The notes beneath the pieces were generated by a model. The model was not told the DNA's origin. It searched no databases and was given only the letters and a program-made list of their open reading frames with translations. The position numbers and the translations under genes were made by a program. From Plectonema radiosum NIES-515 (GTDB lineage Bacteria > Cyanobacteriota > Cyanobacteriia > Cyanobacteriales > Nostocaceae), in the NCBI RefSeq assembly GCF_025753815.1, contig NZ_JAOWRF010000386.1, positions 1 through 64,000 of the forward strand: 64,000 nt of DNA. Reading direction: 5' to 3'. Of the stretch, positions 17,540 to 26,844 are shown piece by piece (positions within the stretch are counted from its first letter, which is position 1; every line of letters begins with the position of its first letter).

Positions 17540-19783
17540 TCACGAGTCGGCACGTCTAGCAAATGCAGATTCTAAACTAAACGGCAAGCATCCAGGGTTA
17601 GCAGCTGCCCACGCCTCGGCCTCTGCAACCAGCATTTCGTCCCCTGAATCGAGGTAAAATTGCATTTTGGCAATTTGTTCCAGATGCGATCGCTCACTAC
17701 CTGATATAATTCGTCCCACAATCATGCAGTATTGACGCACTTTAGCCCTAGCTTTAGTTAGAGCCATTAACCGCAGCTTTGTCACTCGCTTGAGTTGTTC
17801 GATTCTTGCGTCAGTATCGGCAGTTGCATCGCGACAAGATGCGTCCAGATAGGCGTTGTTGGCATTTTGTCGTAGTGGTTCTGATGTCCTAAGCGCGGGT
17901 GTCAAATCAGCCTCAGATGCGCCCAGATAGCCGTTAAGTGCAATTTCCTGTGATGAGGAAGGAACCACAGCAGGTGTCGAAACTACGTCCAGCCCGTTAT
18001 CCTCGGCGAATGATAAGTTTTGTTTATCACTTTTTGGCGACTCGCCGGAGCTGTAAGAGTATATGAAATCCTGATTAGAAGTGAGTGAATTTGATTGTAA
18101 AATATTTGTAGTAACTGAATTCTCTAATTGATTGCTGAGTTGATTTAAATCATTTTCAGGACTATTAGAATAATTTATGAATTCAACATTTTCTGCTGAC
18201 TGGGTTACACCTGAATCGGACTGACAAACCGAGGTTTGTTCAACTACCTCTGCTGGCTCCAGCCCTTGGGGGGCTGTAGCAGCAGGAGGTAGACATAAAA
18301 CCTTCATATAGGGGGAATGTCCGTATCTTTCCGTCTGGTAAGGGTTTTGGGCTTTTTGATTTGTTTCCGGGGTTAAGAAGTTGTCTATATGCCCGTAATT
18401 GCTTTTTTCTGCCCAAGGATCTGCTATATAACTATTGGGATGCCATAAGTATTTATGCTTGTGCAGTGTTTCAAGGCTTAGTGTTTTGTTAAACTGACGC
18501 TTGTATTCTCCACTAATCGCTTTTGACCGTTCTGTGGACTGACATGGCAGTCCTTCTCCCCACTCCAAGGCGTTAACTGCCCAACGGATGCGTCGCTGGG
18601 CTGACTGGCTACGATGATTATTTTGCGCTTGACGCCGATCAAACGGGATTACGTTGTCTTTGGGTTTTTTGGCTAGTCTACCAAAATCTCTCAGGGCTTC
18701 GGCAAATGTAGCACTAAATGTCCCCAATAGGCGTTCTGGATAACTGGCATAGGGGGTGTACCATTTGTGCCGAATTGTGCATTCTACCCAATGTCTCACT
18801 CGGGTTTCGATTTCGTGTTGGTGTCGGCAATATTGCGTGTAACCAGAGGCGTTAATTGCGGTGGAGAGGCAAAATTCGACTAATTTATCACCCTCTAAGT
18901 CTAAAAAGACGATTCCGTAGCCCACGAAGATTTGTAGGAGGGTGTTTGTTTGTCCTCGTCCCGTCCAACCTGTGGCGATGATTTCTTCCCAGTTGGCTCG
19001 CCATTCTTCTACGTTGGCGGAGGCTTTTTTATGATATCTTTCGCGGTTGTGGCGCAATCTTGCTTTTTTGCAGGCGTATTTAAGTTTTGTTAAGTCTTGG
19101 CGACGTGCTGCAAAATCGCAATGGTTGAGGAAGATGGAAACGTCGTCACTAATCGGTTGCAGGTCGTTGTTGAGCAATAAGGCACCGCTACCGGGTTGCA
19201 TGGGGCAGCGGATGGCATTGTAGTTTATTATGCAATTTTCCGCCCAAGGTTTAACGTTGGGGAAGATTTCTAAATGCCCTTTGCGGATTATGAAACCTGC
19301 GTCTTTTAGGGTTTGCTCGATGGCACAGGCTAGGTTGAAGGTGGGCAGTAGGGAGGTAAAGGTTATTATCAGGTGGTAGCCACCACTAAAGCTGGATTGG
19401 ATGGGGACAATATCGACTATGCCGATGTCTTCTAGGGCGCCTTTTATGCGCTTTATGGATTCATAGTTGTGGTAGTCGCCGCCAAAGTCGAGGTCTATTG
19501 TGGCGTAAAGGGTTTCGGAACCAAAGCGAACACCTACTAGCTGCTTATTATCCGCGTGCAAACTCCACAGTTGCGATGCCTGGAGGTAATAGTTGATGGT
19601 ACTCCACGCTGGTTTGGAAACTATTGTGGGTACTGGGGCAACTATGGCACTAAATGGATGCCAGAAATATTTAATATATCGCTGCCCCACTGGGTCGGCT
19701 GGCAGGTGGGGTTTGATTTTGGTTTTGGAAAAATTTGTCCGATTTGATTTGGCAAAATCGTCTAAGTTTTCTGGTAGATACAT
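17540..19783 (-). CDS. plasmid replication protein with AEP-type primase domain
   Basis: 747 aa. The N-terminal third has archaeo-eukaryotic primase-like motifs: ATIDLDFGG (D97 and D99), a SGGYH motif (133-137) and LEIFP (171-175). This order (DxD, then sGGxH, then an acidic/basic segment) is that of AEP primases used by plasmid replication proteins. The middle part contains TGWTGRGQTNTLLQIFVGYG and is probably helical. The C-terminal ~300 residues are Ser/Asn/Gln-rich and then basic. I see no Walker-type helicase domain, so it is shorter than helicase-fused cyanobacterial Rep proteins. It is the best candidate for the replication initiator, lying close to parAB and facing tandem repeats at 20518-20657. 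The exact family is uncertain. Confidence 0.65.
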   Translation of the reverse strand: MYLPENLDDFAKSNRTNFSKTKIKPHLPADPVGQRYIKYFWHPFSAIVAPVPTIVSKPAWSTINYYLQASQLWSLHADNKQLVGVRFGSETLYATIDLDFGGDYHNYESIKRIKGALEDIGIVDIVPIQSSFSGGYHLIITFTSLLPTFNLACAIEQTLKDAGFIIRKGHLEIFPNVKPWAENCIINYNAIRCPMQPGSGALLLNNDLQPISDDVSIFLNHCDFAARRQDLTKLKYACKKARLRHNRERYHKKASANVEEWRANWEEIIATGWTGRGQTNTLLQIFVGYGIVFLDLEGDKLVEFCLSTAINASGYTQYCRHQHEIETRVRHWVECTIRHKWYTPYASYPERLLGTFSATFAEALRDFGRLAKKPKDNVIPFDRRQAQNNHRSQSAQRRIRWAVNALEWGEGLPCQSTERSKAISGEYKRQFNKTLSLETLHKHKYLWHPNSYIADPWAEKSNYGHIDNFLTPETNQKAQNPYQTERYGHSPYMKVLCLPPAATAPQGLEPAEVVEQTSVCQSDSGVTQSAENVEFINYSNSPENDLNQLSNQLENSVTTNILQSNSLTSNQDFIYSYSSGESPKSDKQNLSFAEDNGLDVVSTPAVVPSSSQEIALNGYLGASEADLTPALRTSEPLRQNANNAYLDASCRDATADTDARIEQLKRVTKLRLMALTKARAKVRQYCMIVGRIISGSERSHLEQIAKMQFYLDSGDEMLVAEAEAWAAANPGCLPFSLESAFARRADS

Positions 19784-20028
19784 AACTGGCTTTCCCTCGA
19801 TGGACTGTGAATGTTCATCGGGTAGCCGCTAGTCGGCATTGAGCCTCCATGTATGTAAAAAGCTGCTGTTCGGCTTTGAAAAGCCTGATATGAGCGTTTG
19901 AGCGTTGTTGTTCGCGGTTCTTTTAGAGTAAGAAAGCACGCAGCAAATTCTCAAAATCTTGTCGCACAGGGGCTTGGGAACCTAAGCAGGATTTTACAGC
20001 TATTTGGGTTTAATGCCGAAAGAGTTGG

Positions 20029-20168
20029 TTAACAAGAGATTCATAGCCTAGAATGAAATCAAAATTGAATTTATTTCTTTAGGACGGGTTGGATAGCCCG
20101 CCTAGCGTACTGAGACGACTGGAAATCGTCTCGCGGTCTTTCATTCTTAGGCTATAAGTCTTTGTTAA
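20029..20168. repeat. 140-bp structured element with 30-bp inverted ends
   Basis: The left arm 20029-20058 (ttaacaagagattcatagcc...) pairs with the right arm 20139-20168 with only a few mismatches and one bulge. The interior contains a perfect stem GAGACGA-7-TCGTCTC (20112-20132) and a CGGG/CCCG stem. It could be a small MITE-like insertion, a structured RNA or an origin hairpin. The sequence alone does not decide. Confidence 0.6.
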
Positions 20169-20517
20169 GACCAAGCACCTAGCGGACTACCCAGCTTTTT
20201 TTTGGGAGTTGCGGCACTTCCCTGACTGGATGTTGGTTGAATAAATCCGGCAGTTTAATTTTTAAATCCATACACGCTCATTCCTTGGTAAATGCAGTCC
20301 TTACTTTGTGAGCATTTCACGTTGCCATCTACTTTGCTAAACACGCAGCATTTGGCAGGTACAAAAGCGATCGCTTATGGTGATTTGCTCGCTCGGCAGA
20401 CAGTCGCGTAAATAGTATTGGCAGATTATGCCATATCTGTAAAAACTGTGCAGGAAAACTGATCTATCTTCTCCGGAAAAAAAAACCCTTCTTTAGCAAG
20501 AGTTTCAGCAACAGTTC

Positions 20518-20561
20518 ATCCGGGGATACTAGAGTTTTTATCCGGGGATACTAGAATTTTT
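20518..20561. repeat. tandem 22-bp direct repeats (iteron candidates)
   Basis: Two abutting copies, 20518-20539 and 20540-20561, read atccggggatactaga followed by gttttt or attttt. They differ at one base. Confidence 0.7.
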
Positions 20562-20616
20562 GTTCTAAAGCTCAAAGGTATACAGGACAAGGCTTAAAAG
20601 CCAATTTTTCCAACTT

Positions 20617-20657
20617 TTTTCCCTAGAACTAAATTTTCCCTAGAACTAAACTAGAAC
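20617..20657. repeat. tandem 17-bp direct repeats plus partial third copy
   Basis: ttttccctagaactaaa occurs at 20617-20633 and again at 20634-20650 without change, and ctagaac follows at 20651. The core CTAGAA is shared with the 22-bp repeats at 20518-20561, so the two sets may bind related proteins. Confidence 0.7.
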
Positions 20658-20718
20658 AAAAACCAGCCGCTTGAAGTTGATAGCCGACTGGTGGTCAAGA
20701 CGGATTAAGTATTAATAC

Positions 20719-22362
20719 TTAAATTTTGATATCTAAGAGGAAGCGGACATAGGCGGCTTGTTGTAGGCTGAGAGGGCGTTCGCCTCTTTCAACTAGTGAG
20801 ATGAACTTTTGGGATACACCCAAAAAACTAGCTAATTTAGTCTGTGGCCACCCTTTGGCAATACGCGCTTCCCTCACTTGGCTGCCAGTCAATTTAATGT
20901 CTTCTGGCGTTGTATCCTTTGTTTTGGGCTGTAATTGTTGTACCTTTGGCTTAACTTTGGATGCTATTAGTTCAGGAATAGGATGTGGGGGTTTAATGGT
21001 AATCTTCGCATCCAGTAGTTTTTTAAAGTAGCCTCTAGGCTGTTTCTGCGTGTAGTCTGGTCTTAGCCATTCAGGGTACGTTTCTGGGTCAAACGCAATT
21101 TGCCAGCCCAGATTAAGCAAATACTTCAAAGCGTTATCCCAGCGCTGCTTTAGATCGTAGGCTCTACGGAAGTTTGATAAAGCTTTATCTATTTCTGTTT
21201 TGGACAATGCAATTTCTAAAAGCTCTTCTACTTTATATTTTCCATCAAGTCGAACCCGACTATCCAATGTCAAATATATAGCCAACCTTAATGTGAGTTC
21301 TTCGTGATAGGGGTCAATTTCTAAGACTTTCTGCGCTAAGTAGCCAAACTGATATAAAGCTTCTCGCGATTCGGCACCTGCTCGGTTTAAAAAATATTTA
21401 GTCCAAGCACCTGGTTGAACAATTATCTGAACTTCCGATGGCTCTTCTATTTTTCCAGATGTATTTACCTGACCATATGGCACAATCGTGATGTTCCACA
21501 TCCGACCAACAGGGGTACTAGCATTTATACCGCCTTTTCTATTTCTACCTTCTATCCATACTGTTTTAACTAATAAACAATCCAATGCAAACGCGGTTTT
21601 TGCTATTTCTAGAAGCTTTTGATATTTGGGTAAATCAGTTCGCTTATCCCAGCCAATTTTTTCTATTAAATCACTGCCTTTTATGGAAAATAAGCTCTCC
21701 CAAGGTTTGGACTGCTCCATTGTATAGGCAGCAAATATTAAGTGTAATTTGGCACTGTTAAAGCCAAATTTATCGATAATCTGTTGGGCTTCATTCCAAG
21801 GAAGTAATGTTATATCGCCAGGGGTACTAATATAATGCTCAATATAATTTTGGGGATTACCTTTAGCTCTGTGTTGTGCAACTGCTATCCCCTCTTCATT
21901 TTTTTGCCACGACTCTTGTTTTTTAATTTGAGAGTTAATGCTTGAAAGCATAAGTGCTGCTGTAGGAATAGCTTCAAATGGGTGTGATTTAAATAATGAC
22001 CTTTTTTGGCTGTCTCTATAGCCTTCAAGATTGCTACTTATTATATGAAAATAATTTTGCAGGTTATTTTCATCAATTTTATATGTTGCGGAAAATATCG
22101 AAGAGATTGTACTATATAATACTTCATTAAAGATAGCTTCAAACAAGTCGAAATTATCTAATACAGATAATGCATTGTCAGATGGAAAATATTGGCTTAA
22201 TTTATCGCGTATAACTTGTTTAATATTATCTTGAATTTCCCGTAAAATAGAGGGACTAAGTTCCTTTATATCATTATAATTAGTAAGTTTCGAGTTATCT
22301 TGACTCATAATATTAGATGTGGAAGCAACCGTTATGAAATATTCTTGGGAGAAAAGCCCCAT
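20719..22362 (-). CDS. large protein with C-terminal XRE helix-turn-helix
   Basis: 547 aa. Only the last ~55 residues are recognisable, as an XRE/Cro helix-turn-helix (VREARIAKGWPQTKLASFLG, then SLVERGERPLSL). The preceding ~490 residues are helical, charged and of unknown fold. A middle segment (KTVWIEGRNRKGGINA) looks like a folded domain. The gene starts one base inside the integrase stop (TAATG), so the two are co-transcribed and probably coupled. It may be a plasmid-encoded regulator or replication accessory factor. An internal Met at residue 19 (MSQDNSK) is a possible alternative start. Confidence 0.65.
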   Translation of the reverse strand: MGLFSQEYFITVASTSNIMSQDNSKLTNYNDIKELSPSILREIQDNIKQVIRDKLSQYFPSDNALSVLDNFDLFEAIFNEVLYSTISSIFSATYKIDENNLQNYFHIISSNLEGYRDSQKRSLFKSHPFEAIPTAALMLSSINSQIKKQESWQKNEEGIAVAQHRAKGNPQNYIEHYISTPGDITLLPWNEAQQIIDKFGFNSAKLHLIFAAYTMEQSKPWESLFSIKGSDLIEKIGWDKRTDLPKYQKLLEIAKTAFALDCLLVKTVWIEGRNRKGGINASTPVGRMWNITIVPYGQVNTSGKIEEPSEVQIIVQPGAWTKYFLNRAGAESREALYQFGYLAQKVLEIDPYHEELTLRLAIYLTLDSRVRLDGKYKVEELLEIALSKTEIDKALSNFRRAYDLKQRWDNALKYLLNLGWQIAFDPETYPEWLRPDYTQKQPRGYFKKLLDAKITIKPPHPIPELIASKVKPKVQQLQPKTKDTTPEDIKLTGSQVREARIAKGWPQTKLASFLGVSQKFISLVERGERPLSLQQAAYVRFLLDIKI

Positions 22363-23291
22363 TAGACATCCATTAACTTCAAAGCACTACTATTATTTGG
22401 TCTAGCCTTAAGATACCTGTCAGTGATAGCTAGATTGCTATGACCCAAAGTATCCTTAATCAGCACTGGATTAACCCCCCGCTCTGCCGCGTGTGACCCG
22501 TGGGCATGGCGCAACCAGTGACAACTGACTTTATCACTCAAACCAGCTGCGGCTGCCACCACCTTGATAATCGGATGCAGATTCTGCCGTTCTAGATGTC
22601 CCCCCTTCTGACTAGAAAAAACAGCATCTGTAGCGCTGGCATCCCCTTTAAATTCCATCAGTTCTGTCCACAGCTTTGATTTCAGCAAAATAGTACGCGA
22701 CTTGTTACCTTTACCCTCCCGCACATACACTTGCCCACTATCAGCTCTAGCTGATAAATCGCCCCAAGTTAACTGGCAAAGCTCATGCGCTCGCAAGCCT
22801 GCCTGATACAATAATTTCACAATTAACACATTGCGTCGAGCGATCGCCTGCCGTTTAGCAGTTTTAGCATTACCTACCATCGCTTCTGCCGCCCGTACCA
22901 TCAGCTTAATATCTGCTTCATCCAAATAGCGTTCGTTGATTGCATCGGGTATTTCTCCCAACTTCAGTGCCATTCCGACATTGAAGGGCAAATAACCAAT
23001 TTTGTGAGCAAAACTAATCAAACTTTTAGCCGCCGCCAGATAAATGCGCCTGGTGCTAACAGATTGTGTCGAAAATTGGGTGCTGTACTCCACCAAATCC
23101 TCATAGGTAATTTGGCGCAGAGGTTTTCTCAAAAACCGCAAGAAATGCTTAACGTAGCGCTGATAGGCACGCACCGATGACTCCGCCTTTCCATCCAACC
23201 ACAGGGTAATCAACTTCGCCTCCGCCCGCGTTGCTGGCAGTTCCGAGATTGCCTGGCGATATTGAGAAATGTGGACAAGGGAGAGAGTCAT
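22362..23291 (-). CDS. tyrosine recombinase (XerC/D-like integrase)
   Basis: 309 aa. It has the two-domain layout of tyrosine recombinases: an N-terminal SAM-like core-binding domain (about 25-110) and a catalytic domain with R167 (AGLRAHEL), K197 (GKGNKSR), H258-x-x-R261 (CHWLRHAHGSH), H284 (LGHSN) and the nucleophile Y293 (TDRYL). All key residues are present, so it is probably active. Likely roles are plasmid dimer resolution or integration and excision. It is first in a two-gene operon with the XRE gene. A 9-bp inverted repeat sits about 22 bp upstream of the start. Confidence 0.9.
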   Translation of the reverse strand: MTLSLVHISQYRQAISELPATRAEAKLITLWLDGKAESSVRAYQRYVKHFLRFLRKPLRQITYEDLVEYSTQFSTQSVSTRRIYLAAAKSLISFAHKIGYLPFNVGMALKLGEIPDAINERYLDEADIKLMVRAAEAMVGNAKTAKRQAIARRNVLIVKLLYQAGLRAHELCQLTWGDLSARADSGQVYVREGKGNKSRTILLKSKLWTELMEFKGDASATDAVFSSQKGGHLERQNLHPIIKVVAAAAGLSDKVSCHWLRHAHGSHAAERGVNPVLIKDTLGHSNLAITDRYLKARPNNSSALKLMDV

Positions 23292-23312
23292 ATTTTCTAC
23301 CCACTTAATAAT

Positions 23313-23336
23313 CAGACTAAACAGCCTTTTAGTCTG
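23313..23336. promoter_or_regulatory. inverted repeat CAGACTAAA-6-TTTAGTCTG, operator candidate of the integrase operon
   Basis: A perfect 9-bp stem, 22 bp before the integrase start. Further TGTCTGATTT motifs follow at about 23345 and 23392. The position fits an autoregulatory operator for the XRE protein, or a recombinase site. Confidence 0.5.
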
Positions 23337-23339
23337 GTT

Positions 23340-23957
23340 TTATGTTGTCTGATTTTTATTGTCACCTTTAATGTGGCATTCTAGATACAACTGTCTGATT
23401 TATTAATTTATGTAAAGTGCTGACTTACTTATATGGTTTCTTAATAACCTGTTAAATTCAAGACATATTTTACCAAAAAACTACCCCAACTACTGGGATG
23501 GTCCCAAGGGGTAGGCTACGCCAATCTCATCTGGATGAAACACCTCATTGACTACATTGACACGACTTACGTGCAGATACTTTCAAAGATTCAAGAATCC
23601 CTTTTTCAGAGATACTTTTTTCGTGCATCCGGACGATCCTCATTCTCACCATATATTTCTATCAGATAAAGATGAACAACCAACTCCGCAGGAGAAATAT
23701 ATACAATTGCCCGATTATGCACAAGAGAATAGGACTTTGGGATAGGGGCTGAGGGGAGCGATCGCTGCGCCAAAAAGATAACGGGAAAAGTCAGAGCAGC
23801 AATTTCGGGGCGAGCGGTCAGTTCGGCAATGTAGGGCGTAATCAGTGCGCTTTACAAGCTAGTCACAGCAAAGCTTTGATATTTTTCGGAGATGTCTAAT
23901 TTCATGTATTGATAAATTTTATTGATTATATAGACAATTATTGACAAATTAAGCCAA
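23340..23957. other. gene-poor degenerate stretch
   Basis: There is no gene I trust. A 65-codon frame at 23548-23745 has neither a ribosome site nor recognisable motifs. GC-rich HIP1-like patches around 23755-23860 suggest inserted short repeats. Confidence 0.4.
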
Positions 23958-24407
23958 ATGTATGGTGTAACTATTATGGTTAACCGCTTTCTTCCTGACT
24001 CACCTGCAATTTTTACAATGGGTCATGAATTAAAGCATTTTTTGGTTGACCGTGACTATAAAACGTTGTGGTGTGGTGATGACAATGTAAACGACAAAAT
24101 TGAAATTGGCGCTGAGGTGTTTTCTGCTGAACTGATGTTTCCGGAGAAAGACTTTGAAGATTTGTTGGTTCAAATGGAGGTCAAAAAGGGAGAATGTAAT
24201 CCAGAGATTTTAGTTAGGCTCAAGCACGCAACTAAAACGACACTTTCCTACGCTGGGCTGGTTAAAAAAGCAGAATTTCTTGGGTTTGCTCCAAAAGGCT
24301 CTTTTAACAGGGTAAAGTGGCAGCAACTAGAAGACCAGATTTATGGTGTACCTATTCATAGGCAGATAAAACGCCAGCGCAAGCAGGCAAAGGAGCTAAC
24401 CTGGTAA
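23958..24407 (+). CDS. ImmA/IrrE-type metallopeptidase, N-terminally shortened
   Basis: 149 aa. The zinc motif HExxH is HELKH (residues 23-27) in the context FTMGHELKHFL, followed by EIGAEVFSAELMFP, the usual downstream acidic segment of ImmA/IrrE proteases. These cleave XRE-type repressors or DdrO in mobile elements and stress responses. Full-length members have 50-100 residues before HExxH. Here only 22 precede it, so the gene has probably lost its 5' end or the start is upstream in damaged sequence. No XRE partner is adjacent. A terminator follows at 24426. Confidence 0.65.
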   Translation: MYGVTIMVNRFLPDSPAIFTMGHELKHFLVDRDYKTLWCGDDNVNDKIEIGAEVFSAELMFPEKDFEDLLVQMEVKKGECNPEILVRLKHATKTTLSYAGLVKKAEFLGFAPKGSFNRVKWQQLEDQIYGVPIHRQIKRQRKQAKELTW

Positions 24408-24425
24408 TCTAGTAAAAGATTTGCT

Positions 24426-24444
24426 AACACTGGTTAGTGTTTTA
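24426..24444 (+). terminator. intrinsic terminator after ImmA-like gene
   Basis: AACACT-GGTT-AGTGTT followed by TTTA, starting 19 bp after the stop codon. Confidence 0.6.
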
Positions 24445-24560
24445 TCTAGCACTATTAATGTATGACCGACTAAACGCCTATCCGCCTTTATCGAAAAACT
24501 CATGCCCGTGTAAGTGCTGAACGAGCAAGTTAATTTTAAATATGGGGGAAAGCCTTTTAA

Positions 24561-24887
24561 AGGATTACATCATTTTCTGCCAGATATTTAGTAGATGGAC
24601 TCCACGCCATTATCGCCCTTTACCAAGAGGAAGACAATACAGAACCAGTCCGCAGATTTATGAAAAACACTGGCTTAGTTAGCAACGATTTATTTATGCG
24701 GACATTTGAAGTAGCGTTGAAAGTAATTCCCCACATTGGTGATGAAAAGAAACGCCTGACTGAAGAAAAAGCCTTATTAGATTTGTGGTTGGCTATGGAT
24801 GAAATTAAAGCCAAAGTCTCTTACAAACAGACTGAGTTACCCTTGAATAATGGACAACTGAGTTTAAACCTAGATTTTGGGGGTTAA
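24561..24887 (+). pseudogene. C-terminal remnant, DUF1156-type DNA methylase-like
   Basis: An open frame of about 109 codons preceded by an in-frame stop has no good start. It encodes YLVDGLHAIIALYQEED near its beginning and ends in LPLNNGQLSLNLDFGG. The pattern resembles the extreme C-terminus of DUF1156-type adenine-specific DNA methyltransferases. The family call is from memory and tentative. With the helicase remnant at 25925-26509 it suggests a decayed restriction or defence island. Confidence 0.4.
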
Positions 24888-24896
24888 TAACTGCTT

Positions 24897-25559
24897 ATGT
24901 TCAACTACAATCCTTTAGAGTGCCTACCTTCATCGGCAGAATTACCAGATTCAGATGATACCCCTGTGGATAACGAACTACAAATATTAATTCCCAACTT
25001 ATTGTTAGCCATCTTAGCCGCTATTTGGCAAAACCGCGATGACTGGTTTTTCGGCATTAACATGGGAGTTTACTATACACCCAATAAAGGAGCCATAGTT
25101 CCTGATGGTTTCTTGAGTTTGGGTGTTGAACGTTTTGTGGGAGAAAATGGACGTTCTAGTTATGTTTTGTGGGAAGAAGAGGGTATTCCACCAATTTTAG
25201 CTTTAGAAGTTGTTTCTCAAACTTACAATGGCGAATATGAACAGAAAAAAATTGATTATGCAGAATTAGGCATTTTCTATTATGTCATTTATGCACCAAC
25301 ACGGCTACGTCGTAAGCGTCAACGTTTAGAAGTTTATCGCTTAATTAATGGTGAATACATTTTACAACCAGGGGATAAAATTTGGATGCCCGAAATTGGT
25401 TTAGGTATTGGACGGGAACAGGGTACTTATCAAGGACGAACAAGAGAATGGCTGTTTTGGTATGACGAAAATGGTAACAGATACCAAACCCCAGAAGAAC
25501 AATTGCAAAATTTATTAGCCAGATTACAACAGCAAGGAATTGACCCAAATACACTTTAA
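24897..25559 (+). CDS. Uma2-family (DUF820) putative endonuclease
   Basis: 220 aa. It carries the cyanobacterium-rich Uma2 fold, a PD-(D/E)xK nuclease relative. PDG is at residues 69-71, the acidic residue in LALEVVS (E104), and a lysine-containing helix QKKIDYAELGIFYYVIYAP follows at about 116-134. The final GNRYQTPEEQLQNLLARLQQQG helix is typical. The family is greatly expanded in cyanobacteria and its biological role is unclear. It starts 9 bp after the methylase-like remnant. The length is normal and all core motifs are present. Confidence 0.85.
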   Translation: MFNYNPLECLPSSAELPDSDDTPVDNELQILIPNLLLAILAAIWQNRDDWFFGINMGVYYTPNKGAIVPDGFLSLGVERFVGENGRSSYVLWEEEGIPPILALEVVSQTYNGEYEQKKIDYAELGIFYYVIYAPTRLRRKRQRLEVYRLINGEYILQPGDKIWMPEIGLGIGREQGTYQGRTREWLFWYDENGNRYQTPEEQLQNLLARLQQQGIDPNTL

Positions 25560-25617
25560 TTTTGTTGACGGTTAACAGTCATTAGTCATCAGTTAACTAA
25601 TAAGGAAATAATCAAAT

Positions 25618-25836
25618 ATGAAAGTTAGAGGCATAAAACGTGGTCAAAATATTGAAATATTAGAACAACTTAATAATATTCAAGATGGGACAGAAATAAT
25701 CATAGATGTAGAATTTATTACCAATCAAATTACAGAACCACAACCACCATTAACAGACGAGGAGAGACTAGCTAGACTAAATCAATTATTTGGGGCTTGG
25801 AAGAACCAACCAGAATTAACAGAAATATTTACATAA
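25618..25836 (+). CDS. small antitoxin-like protein
   Basis: 72 aa, starting MKVRGIKRGQNIEILEQLNN, then DGTEIIIDVEF. This beta-hairpin pattern is common in cyanobacterial antitoxin-type small proteins, often paired with VapC. No toxin gene follows. A short frame (YQGRTLDSLDQL, near 25857-25905) resembles the tail of a Uma2 protein instead, so the original neighbour was probably lost. AAGGAAAT precedes the start. Confidence 0.5.
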   Translation: MKVRGIKRGQNIEILEQLNNIQDGTEIIIDVEFITNQITEPQPPLTDEERLARLNQLFGAWKNQPELTEIFT

Positions 25837-25924
25837 ATTGACGAACAGCGCCATACTTATCAAGGTAGAACTTTAGACTCACTAGACCAATTAATAATGT
25901 TGACAGTTCACAGTTGACGGTTGA

Positions 25925-26509
25925 CGGGGAAGAGTTAACAGTTTTTACTATGATGGCACTGTAGAAGCAAAGGTTTATCGAAAATTGCGCGAACGCATAA
26001 ACGCTTTTGCCACTGTTGTTGGTAATCTTCAGCCGATTTTAGCCCAAGTCCCTACCTTTATTGAACGGGCTGTTATGAGTGCTGATCCAGAAGAAGAGGA
26101 TGTTTTAATGTCTCAATTCGATTCTGTGTTAGACAGTCCACCACCTCGTTTGGCAATTGAGGAAATGGTGAGCCAGCGCGTTGCGGAGGTCACGAGCGTT
26201 GTAGCGACTGGCGAACCCGTAAGGGTAGCGATGGACTTAGACGCTGACTTAGCAGAAATTCAAAAACCAATCCCCTCTACTCCTTTTACGCCAGAAACTA
26301 TTGAGCAGTTATTCACCGACTCAGCAATTTTAAAAGCCAGTGGCGTGCAGTTTGAGAGAAGTAGTGAGGGTATTTGGCAATTGAGTTATAAAGGGCAGAA
26401 TTACATGGTTACTTTTTACCCTAGTGTTTTTGATGAAATGTCTTCACTACGATTAATGAATTTTGGCGACCCTTTGTTTGAAAAAATGCTACAATCCATT
26501 AACTTTTGA
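25925..26509 (+). pseudogene. C-terminal remnant of an SNF2/DEAD-like helicase
   Basis: The reading frame is open from an in-frame stop at 25922. It begins FYYDGTVEAKVYRKLRERIN, then GNLQPILAQVPTFIERA, which matches the end of large bacterial SNF2-type helicases (the helix after motif VI). An ATG at 25985 is internal to this homology, so the gene is a 5'-truncated relic. The stretch encoding QRVAEVTSVVATGEPVRV (about 26170-26230) looks like an in-frame insertion of a GC-rich interspersed repeat. The upstream tgacagttcacagttgacgg tract is a short tandem repeat that may mark the breakpoint. Confidence 0.5.
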
Positions 26510-26679
26510 GCCTACAGTTTTAACATTTATATTCCTGGCGTAGTGGGGTATGGGGTGGAACTTTAACGAAAACACGGGATTATATCATCCCATAAGTTAG
26601 TATTTTTATGATTTTCAAATCTTCTCAAAACGAACCGTTAAAAGCTTCATTATCCCGTGGAATATTGATATTTTGAGCC

Positions 26680-26844
26680 TTACTTAAAAAGGATTTTAAA
26701 AGCAATATCTCTGCCTGACTGCCTCAACACTTGTAGATAAGCAACAGCATCATCACGTCGGCGGAATCTTTTCACAACAATATTTTCTTGATTGGGAATA
26801 TCACGGACAATACACCACGGTTTTAATTGCTCAGAATAAGTCAT
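26680..26844 (-). CDS. small conserved-looking cyanobacterial protein, 54 aa
   Basis: MTYSEQLKPWCIVRDIPNQE then NIVVKRFRRR, ending in DIAFKILFK. It resembles a common cyanobacterial small protein that starts with LKPWCIVR and carries a basic RFRRR plus an AYLQVLRQ helix. AAGGGGG lies 7 bases before the ATG, a strong ribosome site. The function is unknown. Confidence 0.65.
   Translation of the reverse strand: MTYSEQLKPWCIVRDIPNQENIVVKRFRRRDDAVAYLQVLRQSGRDIAFKILFK

Larger units (their letters stand above)
19784..20718. other. gene-free stretch, probable replication-origin region
   Basis: 935 bp between the primase-like gene and the XRE gene with no credible gene. It holds a 30-bp imperfect inverted repeat (20029-20168), a HIP1-like site near 20370, and two sets of perfect or near-perfect tandem direct repeats (20518-20561 and 20617-20650). 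Tandem repeats next to a replication protein gene are typical of iteron origins. Confidence 0.5.

Noticed and set aside
23548..23745. 65-codon plus-strand frame
   Set aside because: No ribosome site, family or supporting context.
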